This document shows, one piece after another, positions 42,633 to 50,768 of a DNA stretch of 64,000 nucleotides. The DNA is taken from positions 507,834-571,833 of the forward strand of contig NZ_ML771899.1 in the NCBI RefSeq assembly GCF_009733535.1. The letters are read 5' to 3'. Below the pieces are notes generated by a model. It was not told the origin of the DNA. It did not search any database and saw only the letters and a program-made list of their open reading frames with translations. The stretch is from Sphingobacterium endophyticum (GTDB lineage: Bacteria > Bacteroidota > Bacteroidia > Sphingobacteriales > Sphingobacteriaceae). Numbering within the stretch: the stretch's first letter is position 1; the number at the start of each line of letters is the position of its first letter. A program made the position numbers and the translations under genes.

Positions 42633-44027
42633 ATGAATGTAAAACAGAGAACCATTAAATCTGACGTCCAATTTTCGGGCGTTGGTCTTCATACTGGTAG
42701 GCAAGTAAATGTCACATTAAAACCAGCTACTGAAAACCACTGGTATAAATTTAAACGAGTAGATTTAGATGGTCAACCGATTGTAAATGTAGATGCTGAT
42801 AATGTAACCAACACGGCACGAGGAACGACAATTTCTCAGAACGGTGCATCGGTGAGTACTATTGAGCATTTAATGGCGGCATTAGTAGGCTTGCAATTGG
42901 ATAATATATTGATTGAAATTGATGGTCCTGAGGTTCCGATATTAGACGGTAGCTCAGCAATCTTTATTGAGAAAATTCAAGAAGTAGGTTTTCAGGATCA
43001 AGATGCAGACCGTGATTATTTCGAAGTTACGGACAATATTCATTTTACTGACGCAGAAAATAAGGTTGAAATCGTAGCAATGCCGGTTGATGGCTACCGT
43101 ATAACCTGTATGATTGATTTTAACTCACCAGTATTGGGAAGTCAGCATGCCTCGATCAGTAATTTAGATGAATTCAGTAAAGAAATTGCAGGATCAAGAA
43201 CCTTCTGTTTCCTACATGAGTTGGAAGCCTTGGTAAGTCAAAATCTAATAAAAGGAGGTGATTTGTCCAATGCGATAGTTATTGTTGATAAAGAAGTTTC
43301 AGAAGGGGAACTTGATAAATTGCAGGATTTATTTCATAAAAGGGTAGAGGTGGCTCAAGAAGGTATTTTAAATAATATTTCATTACGCTATCAAAACGAG
43401 CCTGCAAGACATAAATTACTAGATATGATTGGTGACCTGGCATTGGTTGGGAAACCTATTAAAGGACATATCATGGCGGCACGTCCTGGACATGCGGCGA
43501 ACGTTGCATTTGCAAAGCGAATTAAAGGGCAGATGAAACGTGAACGCAATAAAAAGAATGTAAAGGTTTATGACCCGAATACCCCACCGGTATATGATAC
43601 TGTTCAGATTATGAATATTTTGCCTCATCGTCAGCCATTTTTGATGATTGACAAGATATTGGAACTGTCGGAGACACATGTGGTAGGACTAAAGAATGTG
43701 ACGATGAATGAAGATTTGTTCATGGGTCATTTTCCTGGGGCTCCCTTATTTCCGGGTGTATTGCAGATTGAGGCAATGGCACAAACGGGTGGTATTTTGG
43801 TGTTAAACACTGTTCCAGACCCTGAGAACTGGTTAACATTATTCTTGAAGATTGAGAATGCAAGGTTCAAGAATCAAGTTGTACCGGGGGATACTGTTAT
43901 TTTCAGCTGTGAGTTATTGGAGCCAATCCGTAGGGGGATTGCGCGTATGAAAGGAGTAGGAATGGTCGGTGACAAGGTAGTGAGTGAGGCTGAATTAATG
44001 GCACAGATCATAAAGGTCAAAGGATAA
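42633..44027 (+). CDS. lpxC-fabZ: bifunctional UDP-3-O-acyl-GlcNAc deacetylase / 3-hydroxyacyl-ACP dehydratase
   Basis: A fused enzyme of 464 residues (467 if the upstream ATG at 42624 is used). The N-terminal LpxC part starts QRTIKSDVQFSGVGLHTGRQ, has STIEHLMAAL (a zinc His) and the second zinc site HKLLDMIGDLALVG. The FabZ part starts near residue 325 (MNILPHRQPFLMIDKI) with catalytic MGHFPGAPLFPGVLQIEAMA. The fusion is typical of Bacteroidota. It provides the committed lipid A step and the dehydratase of fatty acid synthesis from one polypeptide. Confidence 0.97.
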   Translation: MNVKQRTIKSDVQFSGVGLHTGRQVNVTLKPATENHWYKFKRVDLDGQPIVNVDADNVTNTARGTTISQNGASVSTIEHLMAALVGLQLDNILIEIDGPEVPILDGSSAIFIEKIQEVGFQDQDADRDYFEVTDNIHFTDAENKVEIVAMPVDGYRITCMIDFNSPVLGSQHASISNLDEFSKEIAGSRTFCFLHELEALVSQNLIKGGDLSNAIVIVDKEVSEGELDKLQDLFHKRVEVAQEGILNNISLRYQNEPARHKLLDMIGDLALVGKPIKGHIMAARPGHAANVAFAKRIKGQMKRERNKKNVKVYDPNTPPVYDTVQIMNILPHRQPFLMIDKILELSETHVVGLKNVTMNEDLFMGHFPGAPLFPGVLQIEAMAQTGGILVLNTVPDPENWLTLFLKIENARFKNQVVPGDTVIFSCELLEPIRRGIARMKGVGMVGDKVVSEAELMAQIIKVKG

Positions 44028-44038
44028 AACGAAGAAGA

Positions 44039-44830
44039 ATGATTCAACCATTATCATATATACATCCTGAAGCAAAGATTGCACAGAATGTGGTCATAGA
44101 GCCATTTTCAACGATTCATAAGGACGTTGAAATTGGAGAAGGTACTTGGATAGGTTCAAACGTGACCATTATGAATGGCGCGAGAATTGGGAAAAACTGT
44201 AAAATTTTTCCAGGAGCTGTAATTTCAGGAGAACCTCAGGACTTAAAATTTGAAGGTGAGATCACAACAGCGGAAATTGGTGACAATACCACAATCCGTG
44301 AATGTGTAACCATCAACAGAGGAACTAAAGATAGATATCGTACTGTTATCGGTAAGAATTGCTTAATTCAAGCATATAGTCATATCGCACATGACTGTAT
44401 CATTGGTGATAACTGCATATTTTCGAACTCGAGTACATTGGCGGGGCATATCACAGTTGGCGACTACGTTGTATTAGCTGGTATGGTTGCTGTACATCAG
44501 TTTTGTAAGATCGGTTCACATGCATTTGTAACTGGTGGTACATTAGTGAGAAAAGACGTTCCTCCGTATATTAAAGCTGCGAGAGAACCAATCTCCTATG
44601 CCGGCATCAACTCGGTAGGTTTAAGGAGAAGAGGTTATACGAATGAGCAAATCAATGAAATTCAAAATATTTACCGTGTATTGTTCGTTCAGCACAGTAA
44701 CTTAGGTAAAGCTTTGGATATTGTTGAGGCTGAATTTGAGGCGACAGAATTAAGAGATGAAATTCTGGGATTCGTAAGAGCATCCAACCGAGGAGTCGTT
44801 AAAGGATTTGGACAGGGAAAAAGTTTATAA
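44039..44830 (+). CDS. lpxA: UDP-N-acetylglucosamine acyltransferase
   Basis: A 263-residue hexapeptide-repeat acyltransferase, first step of lipid A synthesis. The beta-helix spans residues 5-180 with catalytic His in QAYSHIAHDCIIGDN (His about 119), GDYVVLAGMVAVHQF and the family signature IREPISYAGINSVGLRRRG-like segment (180-200), then a helical C-terminus. It is 11 bases from lpxC-fabZ and eight before the ABC ATPase gene. Confidence 0.97.
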   Translation: MIQPLSYIHPEAKIAQNVVIEPFSTIHKDVEIGEGTWIGSNVTIMNGARIGKNCKIFPGAVISGEPQDLKFEGEITTAEIGDNTTIRECVTINRGTKDRYRTVIGKNCLIQAYSHIAHDCIIGDNCIFSNSSTLAGHITVGDYVVLAGMVAVHQFCKIGSHAFVTGGTLVRKDVPPYIKAAREPISYAGINSVGLRRRGYTNEQINEIQNIYRVLFVQHSNLGKALDIVEAEFEATELRDEILGFVRASNRGVVKGFGQGKSL

Positions 44831-44837
44831 CCATTAA

Positions 44838-45470
44838 TTGAACTACTATTTGAATATAACTTTACAAGATATAGGTAGGAGGTATAATAGAGAATGGATT
44901 TTTAGACATCTCGATTATACCTTTTCTTTTGGAAACAGCTATGCTATCTTAGGTCCAAATGGATCGGGGAAATCCACTTTAATCAAGGTATTGACAGGAT
45001 CATTAACACCCAGCGAGGGGAAGATGTCGTTTACAGATGCAGGGAGGGATATTGAGATTGAGCACGTTTTTAAAGGAGCAAGCCTTGCTGCACCTTATGT
45101 TGAGTTAATCGAGGAGTTTACCCTGCAGGAGATGATCGATTTTCACTTTAAGTTTAAGACTTATTTGCCAGGGTTTGATATGTCAAGGTTGCAGGAGATT
45201 TTGGGGTTTACAAAGAGTACCTTTCAAAAAGAAATCAGGCATTTTTCTTCAGGGATGAGGCAGCGGGTAAAATTATTGCTTGCATGTTGTTCTGAAAGTA
45301 AGTTGTTATTTCTAGATGAGCCAACAAGTAATCTTGATAAAGATGGCGAAAAGTGGTATTTAGACCTGTTGGATCAGACGAAAAGTGAAAGGATTTTGAT
45401 TGTAGGATCAAACCAAGAGCATGAATATTCTTTTTGTAATGCGTATTTACAAATTATGGATTATAAATAA
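44838..45470 (+). CDS. ABC transporter ATP-binding protein
   Basis: A 210-residue single ATPase domain: Walker A GPNGSGKST, signature FSSGMRQRVKLLLA, Walker B LLFLDEPTSNLD. The switch His is replaced in VGSNQEHEY. No ATG exists near the start; TTG at 44838 or at 44850 are the candidate starts, the second giving MNITLQDIGRRYNREW. It closes the lpx operon. Its membrane partner is not in the window; a role in export of envelope lipid is possible but not shown. Confidence 0.8.
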   Translation: MNYYLNITLQDIGRRYNREWIFRHLDYTFSFGNSYAILGPNGSGKSTLIKVLTGSLTPSEGKMSFTDAGRDIEIEHVFKGASLAAPYVELIEEFTLQEMIDFHFKFKTYLPGFDMSRLQEILGFTKSTFQKEIRHFSSGMRQRVKLLLACCSESKLLFLDEPTSNLDKDGEKWYLDLLDQTKSERILIVGSNQEHEYSFCNAYLQIMDYK

Positions 45471-45521
45471 GGTGAATTCGGTGTTTTTTATATTGCTAAT
45501 CAATTGTTAAGGAATAGTAAG

Positions 45522-45568
45522 AACTTTCATGATTGTTGGAGAATCTTGAGGATTCCTGAAAGTTTTTT
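45522..45568 (+). terminator. terminator of the lpx operon
   Basis: AACTTTCA and TGAAAGTT pair with an inner GAATC/GATTC stem and are followed by TTTTTT. Confidence 0.7.
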
Positions 45569-45569
45569 A

Positions 45570-45577
45570 TATTTTTG
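45570..45577 (+). promoter_or_regulatory. -7 box of efp
   Basis: TATTTTTG, exact TAnnTTTG, 21 bases before the efp ATG. It excludes a longer N-terminus starting at 45575. Confidence 0.65.
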
Positions 45578-45598
45578 CGGAAGAAATTTAGAATAATT

Positions 45599-46159
45599 AT
45601 GGCAAAAGCTTCAGACGTTAAAAGTGGAAATATACTTCGTTTCAATGGGGAATTAGTATCGGTTGAGGAATATATTCACCGTACACCTGGAAACTTACGT
45701 GCATTCTATCAAGCAAGAATGCGTAATGTTAAAACTGGAAAGTTAGTAGAATATAGATTCAGAACAGATGAAGAGGTAGAAATTGCTCGAGTTGAGACGA
45801 ATGACTATCAATATTTATATGAGGATGGAGAATTTTTCGTGGTTATGGATAACGAATCATACGAACAATTCAATATTCCAAAAGGCTTGTTTGGAGATAC
45901 AGCACGTTTCTTGAAAGAAGGAATGAATGTTATTGTTGCTTTTGAGAGTGAAGAGGCAATTATGGCACAGGCACCAGCAAGTGTAGAATTGGAAATTACA
46001 TACACAGAACCAGCGGTTAAAGGCGATACTTCAACTAACGCATTAAAGAATGCAACGGTAGAAACCGGAGTTGAAATCCGTGTTCCCTTATTCATTAATC
46101 AGGGAGATCGCGTTAAAGTAGATACCCGTACTGGAGACTACATGGAACGTGTAAAATAA
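45599..46159 (+). CDS. efp: translation elongation factor P
   Basis: A 186-residue three-domain EF-P (MAKASDVKSGNILRFNGELV; C-terminal RTGDYMERVK). It relieves ribosome stalling at polyproline. The tip loop reads RTPGNLRAFYQ; aligned to the E. coli loop, the position of the modified Lys34 is Asn32 here, so beta-lysylation-type modification is not possible at that site. The start at 45599 is chosen because a -7 box ends at 45577. A terminator follows. Confidence 0.96.
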   Translation: MAKASDVKSGNILRFNGELVSVEEYIHRTPGNLRAFYQARMRNVKTGKLVEYRFRTDEEVEIARVETNDYQYLYEDGEFFVVMDNESYEQFNIPKGLFGDTARFLKEGMNVIVAFESEEAIMAQAPASVELEITYTEPAVKGDTSTNALKNATVETGVEIRVPLFINQGDRVKVDTRTGDYMERVK

Positions 46160-46183
46160 AATATTAGGTTTAGGTTGATTATT

Positions 46184-46220
46184 CGGTCTTGTTAGCTCCC
46201 AAGCTTCAAGGCCGTTTTTT
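46184..46220 (+). terminator. terminator of efp
   Basis: CGGTCTTG and CAAGGCCG (one G-T pair) around a 15-base loop, followed by TTTTTT. Confidence 0.7.
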
Positions 46221-46275
46221 ATGGAATTTGTTTTATTTTTAGTGAATAATAACAATCTACTGGAATTCAATTCAA

Positions 46276-46845
46276 ATGAACAAAGCAGAAATAAGAGCTG
46301 AATACAAATTAAAGAGAAACAATCTCTCAGAGTCACAGGTCAAGGCTAAGGATATTTTAATTTTTGAAGAGTTAAAGCAATTTGATTGGTCGGATATTCA
46401 ATACCTACACTGCTATTTGGCGATTGCAAAATTTAAAGAATTTGACACTTCGATATTTATAAAATGGATTTGGACCCATTACCCCGATATTAAAATCGTG
46501 ATTTCGAAATCGGACTTTCAGACTCATCTACTTAAGCACTATATCTATGATCCGCATACGGAATTAATTTGTAATCCATGGGGTATCCCTGAACCAATTG
46601 CTGCAGAAGAAGTGGAAGCTAAGGTAATAGATTTAGTATTAGCACCTTTATTGGCTTTTGATGTATTAGGAAATCGAGTGGGGTATGGAAAAGGGTTCTA
46701 TGATCGATTCTTTGCATCATGTAGACCTGAAGTTATTCGGGCAGGAATTTCCTATTTTGAACCGATTGCTGAAATTAAAGATATCAGAGCATGGGATGTT
46801 CCAATCTCAACTGTGTTTACCCCGGGGAAAACTTTTTTTCTTTAA
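46276..46845 (+). CDS. 5-formyltetrahydrofolate cyclo-ligase
   Basis: A 189-residue enzyme converting 5-formyl-THF to 5,10-methenyl-THF with ATP. The N-terminal KAEIRAEYKLKRNNLSE carries the substrate-binding Lys/Arg, and VLAPLLAFDVLGNRVGYGKG (near 118-137) followed by FYDRFF is the family's ATP-binding signature. The length is normal. It is probably monocistronic. Confidence 0.95.
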   Translation: MNKAEIRAEYKLKRNNLSESQVKAKDILIFEELKQFDWSDIQYLHCYLAIAKFKEFDTSIFIKWIWTHYPDIKIVISKSDFQTHLLKHYIYDPHTELICNPWGIPEPIAAEEVEAKVIDLVLAPLLAFDVLGNRVGYGKGFYDRFFASCRPEVIRAGISYFEPIAEIKDIRAWDVPISTVFTPGKTFFL

Positions 46846-47020
46846 TAGCATGTTCGTGTTCTTTGTTAGAAAAATTGGCTATAAAAATATACTTTAATAA
46901 AATATAGGTCGTTTAAATAGTAAACAATGCAGCATTGCTGTTCAAACAGCATCGAATTGTACTTTGATTATAAGGAGATATGGGATGTAACCATCCAAGT
47001 TGATGGTTGTTCTGAAAATA
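46846..47020. other. spacer with small hairpins
   Basis: No gene. Small stems occur (CAATGC-A-GCATTG near 46925 and AACCATC/GATGGTT near 46989). It leads into the MITE-like element. Confidence 0.45.
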
Positions 47021-47153
47021 AAAGAAAGTTTGTCTAAAAAGCAGAATAAGCAATTTTCGTTATTTACTCCCTATAATGCTATTTAAGGCATCAAGTTTTG
47101 GCTAGAAACCAAAACATTAGTTTATCCATGCTTTTTAGACACAAACTTTCTTT
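47021..47153. repeat. MITE-like element with terminal inverted repeats
   Basis: A 133-bp segment whose ends form inverted repeats of about 23 bases: AAAGAAAGTTTGTCTAAAAA (47021-47040, then GCA) and the complement at 47129-47153 with a two-base insertion (GTGTCT). The 85-base interior holds a GTTTTGG/CCAAAAC stem and no ORF. It fits a small non-autonomous element or a long hairpin between convergent genes. Confidence 0.55.
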
Positions 47154-47156
47154 ACT

Positions 47157-48452
47157 CTATTTATATAGAATCCTGAATTTTATTGTATTGTCCACTTGTT
47201 TTAACTGCTTGAGCATTTGTTTGTCGTAAGCAGCGTCAATATCGGTAACAGCATAGCCGATTTCTCCCCGTGTCATTAAAAATTGGGAAAAGATATTGAT
47301 GTTGTTTTCTGCATAGATATTATTGATCTGAGCCATGATTCCGGGAACATTTTTGTGGATATGCAATAACCGATGTGCCCTTGTTAAGTTTGGTAGGGTT
47401 AAGTTCGGGAAATTCCTACTTTGAGCTGTATCTCCATTATTGATAAAGTCAGCCATTCTCCTAGGAATATATTCAGCATTTCTTTTTTTGTTCTTTTTAT
47501 CATCGAATACCACGATGCCCTTTTCATTACAGATCATTTTGGACAAATGTCCTTTTACATCGCCCAAATAACCAATCGTTTTCAATTTATCGGCTCTTGC
47601 CAGTACATCATCTTCAATTTTTTCACCAGGTCCAAGCAATAGCATTCCAACATCCTTGACATATTTTTCTTCGAGGGTTTCTTTTACGCGAATTGAAAAT
47701 CCATCTCTTTTCAGAATATGTGCAGCAATTTCAGGTACCTCACCAACGATCAGGCAAAGGATTCTGTTTTTCGGATAGGAGATGGCTCTGGGAAGGTCAT
47801 TGACATAAAGGAATTCATCAAAACTTGGAGCAATGTGATCAGCTTTATCGGTAACGGATTGTCTTGATATATTTTCCGTAAAAGCATAGAACTTCTCAAT
47901 CAATCCAGATTCTTTCAATTGGAAATCGGAGTATCCGTCACCAATTCCAAAGATTCTACCATTAATGTTCAGTTGTTTTAATAGTTTAACTTTACCGCCT
48001 TCGTCAGAAAGAGGATTTTCTTCATCATAGCCAATAATATTTCCTTCTTTATCAAATTTAAAGGTGTTGGCATAGATATTTTCTTTTTTGATATGGTAGG
48101 GGCTAACAACCGGAGTAATAAATTCTTTAAAACCACCAGAAACAATCCATGCTGTTTCAGAATGTTCCCTAAAAAATTCTTTATTTCTACTGAATGATTT
48201 GGAGACCTTCTTTTTTAGATGAGCAATCAACTTGTCTAAATGATCGCGGTTTGCCTGCAAAAGGTTAACACGACCAGCTAAGCTTTCGCGGAAAGAAATC
48301 TTTCCTTCCATTGCCAAATTGGTAAATCTTTCAATTTCTTTATAGATTTTTTCTTGGTCAGGATGATTCTCTAAAGAAATTCTTGCTAATTCGTCTAGGG
48401 CTTCGACCTGTGTAAATGTACTGTCGAAGTCTATGATGTAATAGTTTTTCAC
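47157..48452 (-). CDS. serB: phosphoserine phosphatase fused to a SerA-like regulatory part
   Basis: A 431-residue fusion. Residues 1-225 are a HAD-IB phosphatase: DFDST nucleophile (9-13), WIVSGGF (100-106) and GIGDGYSDF metal motif (about 170). Residues 226-360 resemble the substrate-binding shell of 3-phosphoglycerate dehydrogenase, with the Rossmann core missing, and 360-431 match its ACT domain (HRLLHIHKNVPGIMAQINNI). It should make serine from phosphoserine, possibly with serine feedback through the ACT domain (inference). It lies 24 bases downstream of the SDR gene. Confidence 0.8.
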   Translation of the reverse strand: MKNYYIIDFDSTFTQVEALDELARISLENHPDQEKIYKEIERFTNLAMEGKISFRESLAGRVNLLQANRDHLDKLIAHLKKKVSKSFSRNKEFFREHSETAWIVSGGFKEFITPVVSPYHIKKENIYANTFKFDKEGNIIGYDEENPLSDEGGKVKLLKQLNINGRIFGIGDGYSDFQLKESGLIEKFYAFTENISRQSVTDKADHIAPSFDEFLYVNDLPRAISYPKNRILCLIVGEVPEIAAHILKRDGFSIRVKETLEEKYVKDVGMLLLGPGEKIEDDVLARADKLKTIGYLGDVKGHLSKMICNEKGIVVFDDKKNKKRNAEYIPRRMADFINNGDTAQSRNFPNLTLPNLTRAHRLLHIHKNVPGIMAQINNIYAENNINIFSQFLMTRGEIGYAVTDIDAAYDKQMLKQLKQVDNTIKFRILYK

Positions 48453-48476
48453 TGTTTATGTAAGTTTAGATTGTGA

Positions 48477-49442
48477 CTATAAATAATAGGCTTCACAAAC
48501 TTCCTTTAGGGTTTGATCTAAAGGCTTGAAGGTATAGCCTAGTTTTTCCTTAATTTTGGAATTATCGTACTGTAATTTGCTGTTTGCTGCCCTTGCTGAT
48601 TCTTTCGTAATAGCGGGTTTCTTACCATTAAAAAAGGAAGAAACTTTCGCCAATCTCCATGCTAAAGATAATAGTTTAGGAGTAGCTTTAATGTTTGGTG
48701 CCGGCTTCTTCATCAACACACTTATTTTCGTCAGCAATTCCTGATTGCTAATGTTTTCTGAATTTAAGATAAATCGTTCGGCCGTAATATCACTATTCAT
48801 TAACAAGATCATAATCTTGGCTACGTCACTTACATCCACAATACCTACGGAACCTTCTGGATAAATTTTATTGCCTTTGTTTACCAGGTTGAAAATAGCA
48901 CGAGATCCTTTTTCCCCCCATCCCAATCCCATAATTACGGATGGATTGACGATTACAGCATCGAGACCTTCTGCAATTCCACGCCACACCTCCATTTCAC
49001 TTTCATACTTTGCAAGGGAGTATTTAGAAATCTTAGGATTATATTCCCATTTATCATTTTCATTAACAGGCAGTCCTTTTTTATTGAATCCCAAAGCAGC
49101 GATAGAACTGACATGAAGCAATCTTTTGTTATGATCTAGGCAAAGGTTAACGATATGTTTAGTGCCTTCAACATTTGTATGGATTATTTCTGCTGCATCT
49201 TCTTTTTGATAGGAAACTTTAGCAGCGCAGTGATAAATCTGATCTACTTTAGGAATTATGTCCTCAAGAATGAAAAAATCAGTGATTTCAGCATCAACCC
49301 ATTGGATGAGAGATGAAGAGCGGAGCTGTTCAGGAATTATAGATGATGATCTTTTTAGCGCAATCACACTTTGCCCATCATCAATGAGATATTGCAATAA
49401 TGTAGACCCTAAAAAACCTGTTCCGCCAGTTACTAAAATCAC
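48477..49442 (-). CDS. NAD-dependent epimerase/dehydratase (extended SDR)
   Basis: A 321-residue extended short-chain dehydrogenase. The cofactor motif is VTGGTGFLGSTLL (residues 4-16), the downstream acidic stretch DAEITD, and the catalytic YSLAK (near 145) with Ser in HVSSIAALG. It resembles dihydroflavonol-reductase-type SDRs; the substrate is unknown. It precedes the serB fusion on the same strand with a 24-base gap. Confidence 0.9.
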   Translation of the reverse strand: MILVTGGTGFLGSTLLQYLIDDGQSVIALKRSSSIIPEQLRSSSLIQWVDAEITDFFILEDIIPKVDQIYHCAAKVSYQKEDAAEIIHTNVEGTKHIVNLCLDHNKRLLHVSSIAALGFNKKGLPVNENDKWEYNPKISKYSLAKYESEMEVWRGIAEGLDAVIVNPSVIMGLGWGEKGSRAIFNLVNKGNKIYPEGSVGIVDVSDVAKIMILLMNSDITAERFILNSENISNQELLTKISVLMKKPAPNIKATPKLLSLAWRLAKVSSFFNGKKPAITKESARAANSKLQYDNSKIKEKLGYTFKPLDQTLKEVCEAYYL

Positions 49443-49553
49443 TTCCTAACTTATTGTTGAAAAATTATGTAGTTCAAAAGTAAGTTAATAAATGCATATT
49501 TGCTAAATACAAGAGGATAATCTCAAGAAAAATTGAGGAATTAGACAATCAAT

Positions 49554-50741
49554 ATGACATTAGCAGATTTTTTATCACCCATCTCCCCGAAAGAACTAGG
49601 TCTTCCTGCAGACTATTACAATTCACAATTCGGAAAATCGATTGAAAAATATACGGACCGATTTCCAGATTGGGAGGAGGAAGGTAATTACCCGCAGCTT
49701 GCAATATTTGGGGTTGAGGAGGGTAGGTCTGCTGTCAATAATAACGGGACACAAAAGGGTCCGGATATGGTCAGGAAACATCTATATGACCTTTATCAAG
49801 GAGATTATTCGGTTAAAATTGCTGATTTAGGAAATATTAAGGCCGGATCCACTGTAAGAGATACATACGTTGCTGTGAAATTGGTCATGGAGGAGCTGAT
49901 GAAGAAGGGGATCATACCCATTTTGATTGGCGGAGGCCAGGATCTTACGTATGCACAATATACGGCTTATGAGAATTTGGAGCAGCGTGTTGATGTTGCG
50001 GTAATCGATTCAAGGTTTGATTTGGACCAAGAAAATGCCGAGGATATGCCATTAAATTCTCAGACTTACCTTAACCATCTGATATTACATCAACCAGATT
50101 ATTTATTCAATCTCAGTAATATTGGGTATCAAACATATTTAGTAAGTAAGGAATCGATCAATATGTATGATAAGCTATTTTTTAATGCGATGCGTTTGGG
50201 TAGTTTTTCAGGCAAACTTGATCAAGCAGAGCCGATCGTTAGGGCGGCAGACATGGTAAGCTTTGATATCGGAGCAGTTCGGGCATCAGAAGCCTGTGGG
50301 AATGCAAATGCAGGCCCCAATGGTTTATATGGTGACGAAGCATGTCAATTAGCGAGATATGCGGGGATGTCAGATAAGTGCAGTTCCTTTGGGATTTATG
50401 AATATAACCCAACCTTTGATCCCATGGGTCAGACGGGAATGTTAATTGCACAAATGATATGGTGTTTCATTGACGGTTTTTACAGTCGGAAAAAGGATGC
50501 TCCCATGTATCCAAAATCGAATTATATTATTTATCGTACGACTTTAGAAGCAGACGATTATGAGTTGGTTTTTGTAAAGAGTAAGAAGTCTGACCGTTGG
50601 TGGATGCAAGTTCCTTATTTTGGTTCGAAATCTGTCAATGAAAGGTTTTACCTGGTCCCATGCCGGTATGAGGATTACCAATTGGCTGTATCTGGGGATA
50701 TGCCGGATTTATGGTGGAAAACTCATCAAAAATTACAGTAA
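49554..50741 (+). CDS. arginase/formimidoylglutamase-family protein with degenerate metal site
   Basis: A 395-residue relative of ureohydrolases. The family landmarks are present but altered: GGGQD (126-130, His changed to Gln), IDSRFDL (151-157, DAHFD-type His changed to Arg) and SFDIGAV (236-242, D-x-D changed to D-x-G). Several manganese ligands are therefore missing, so it is probably not an active ureohydrolase. The C-terminal 60 residues (from about 340) are extra and aromatic-rich. Such proteins are often annotated as formimidoylglutamase in Bacteroidota, but histidine-degradation genes are not nearby. Confidence 0.8.
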   Translation: MTLADFLSPISPKELGLPADYYNSQFGKSIEKYTDRFPDWEEEGNYPQLAIFGVEEGRSAVNNNGTQKGPDMVRKHLYDLYQGDYSVKIADLGNIKAGSTVRDTYVAVKLVMEELMKKGIIPILIGGGQDLTYAQYTAYENLEQRVDVAVIDSRFDLDQENAEDMPLNSQTYLNHLILHQPDYLFNLSNIGYQTYLVSKESINMYDKLFFNAMRLGSFSGKLDQAEPIVRAADMVSFDIGAVRASEACGNANAGPNGLYGDEACQLARYAGMSDKCSSFGIYEYNPTFDPMGQTGMLIAQMIWCFIDGFYSRKKDAPMYPKSNYIIYRTTLEADDYELVFVKSKKSDRWWMQVPYFGSKSVNERFYLVPCRYEDYQLAVSGDMPDLWWKTHQKLQ

Positions 50742-50768
50742 TTAATAATTTCAGAAGGGATCCTGAAA

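Noticed and set aside
45575..46159. EF-P with eight extra N-terminal residues from TTG 45575
   Set aside because: A -7 promoter box overlaps that start and the family begins at the ATG 45599.
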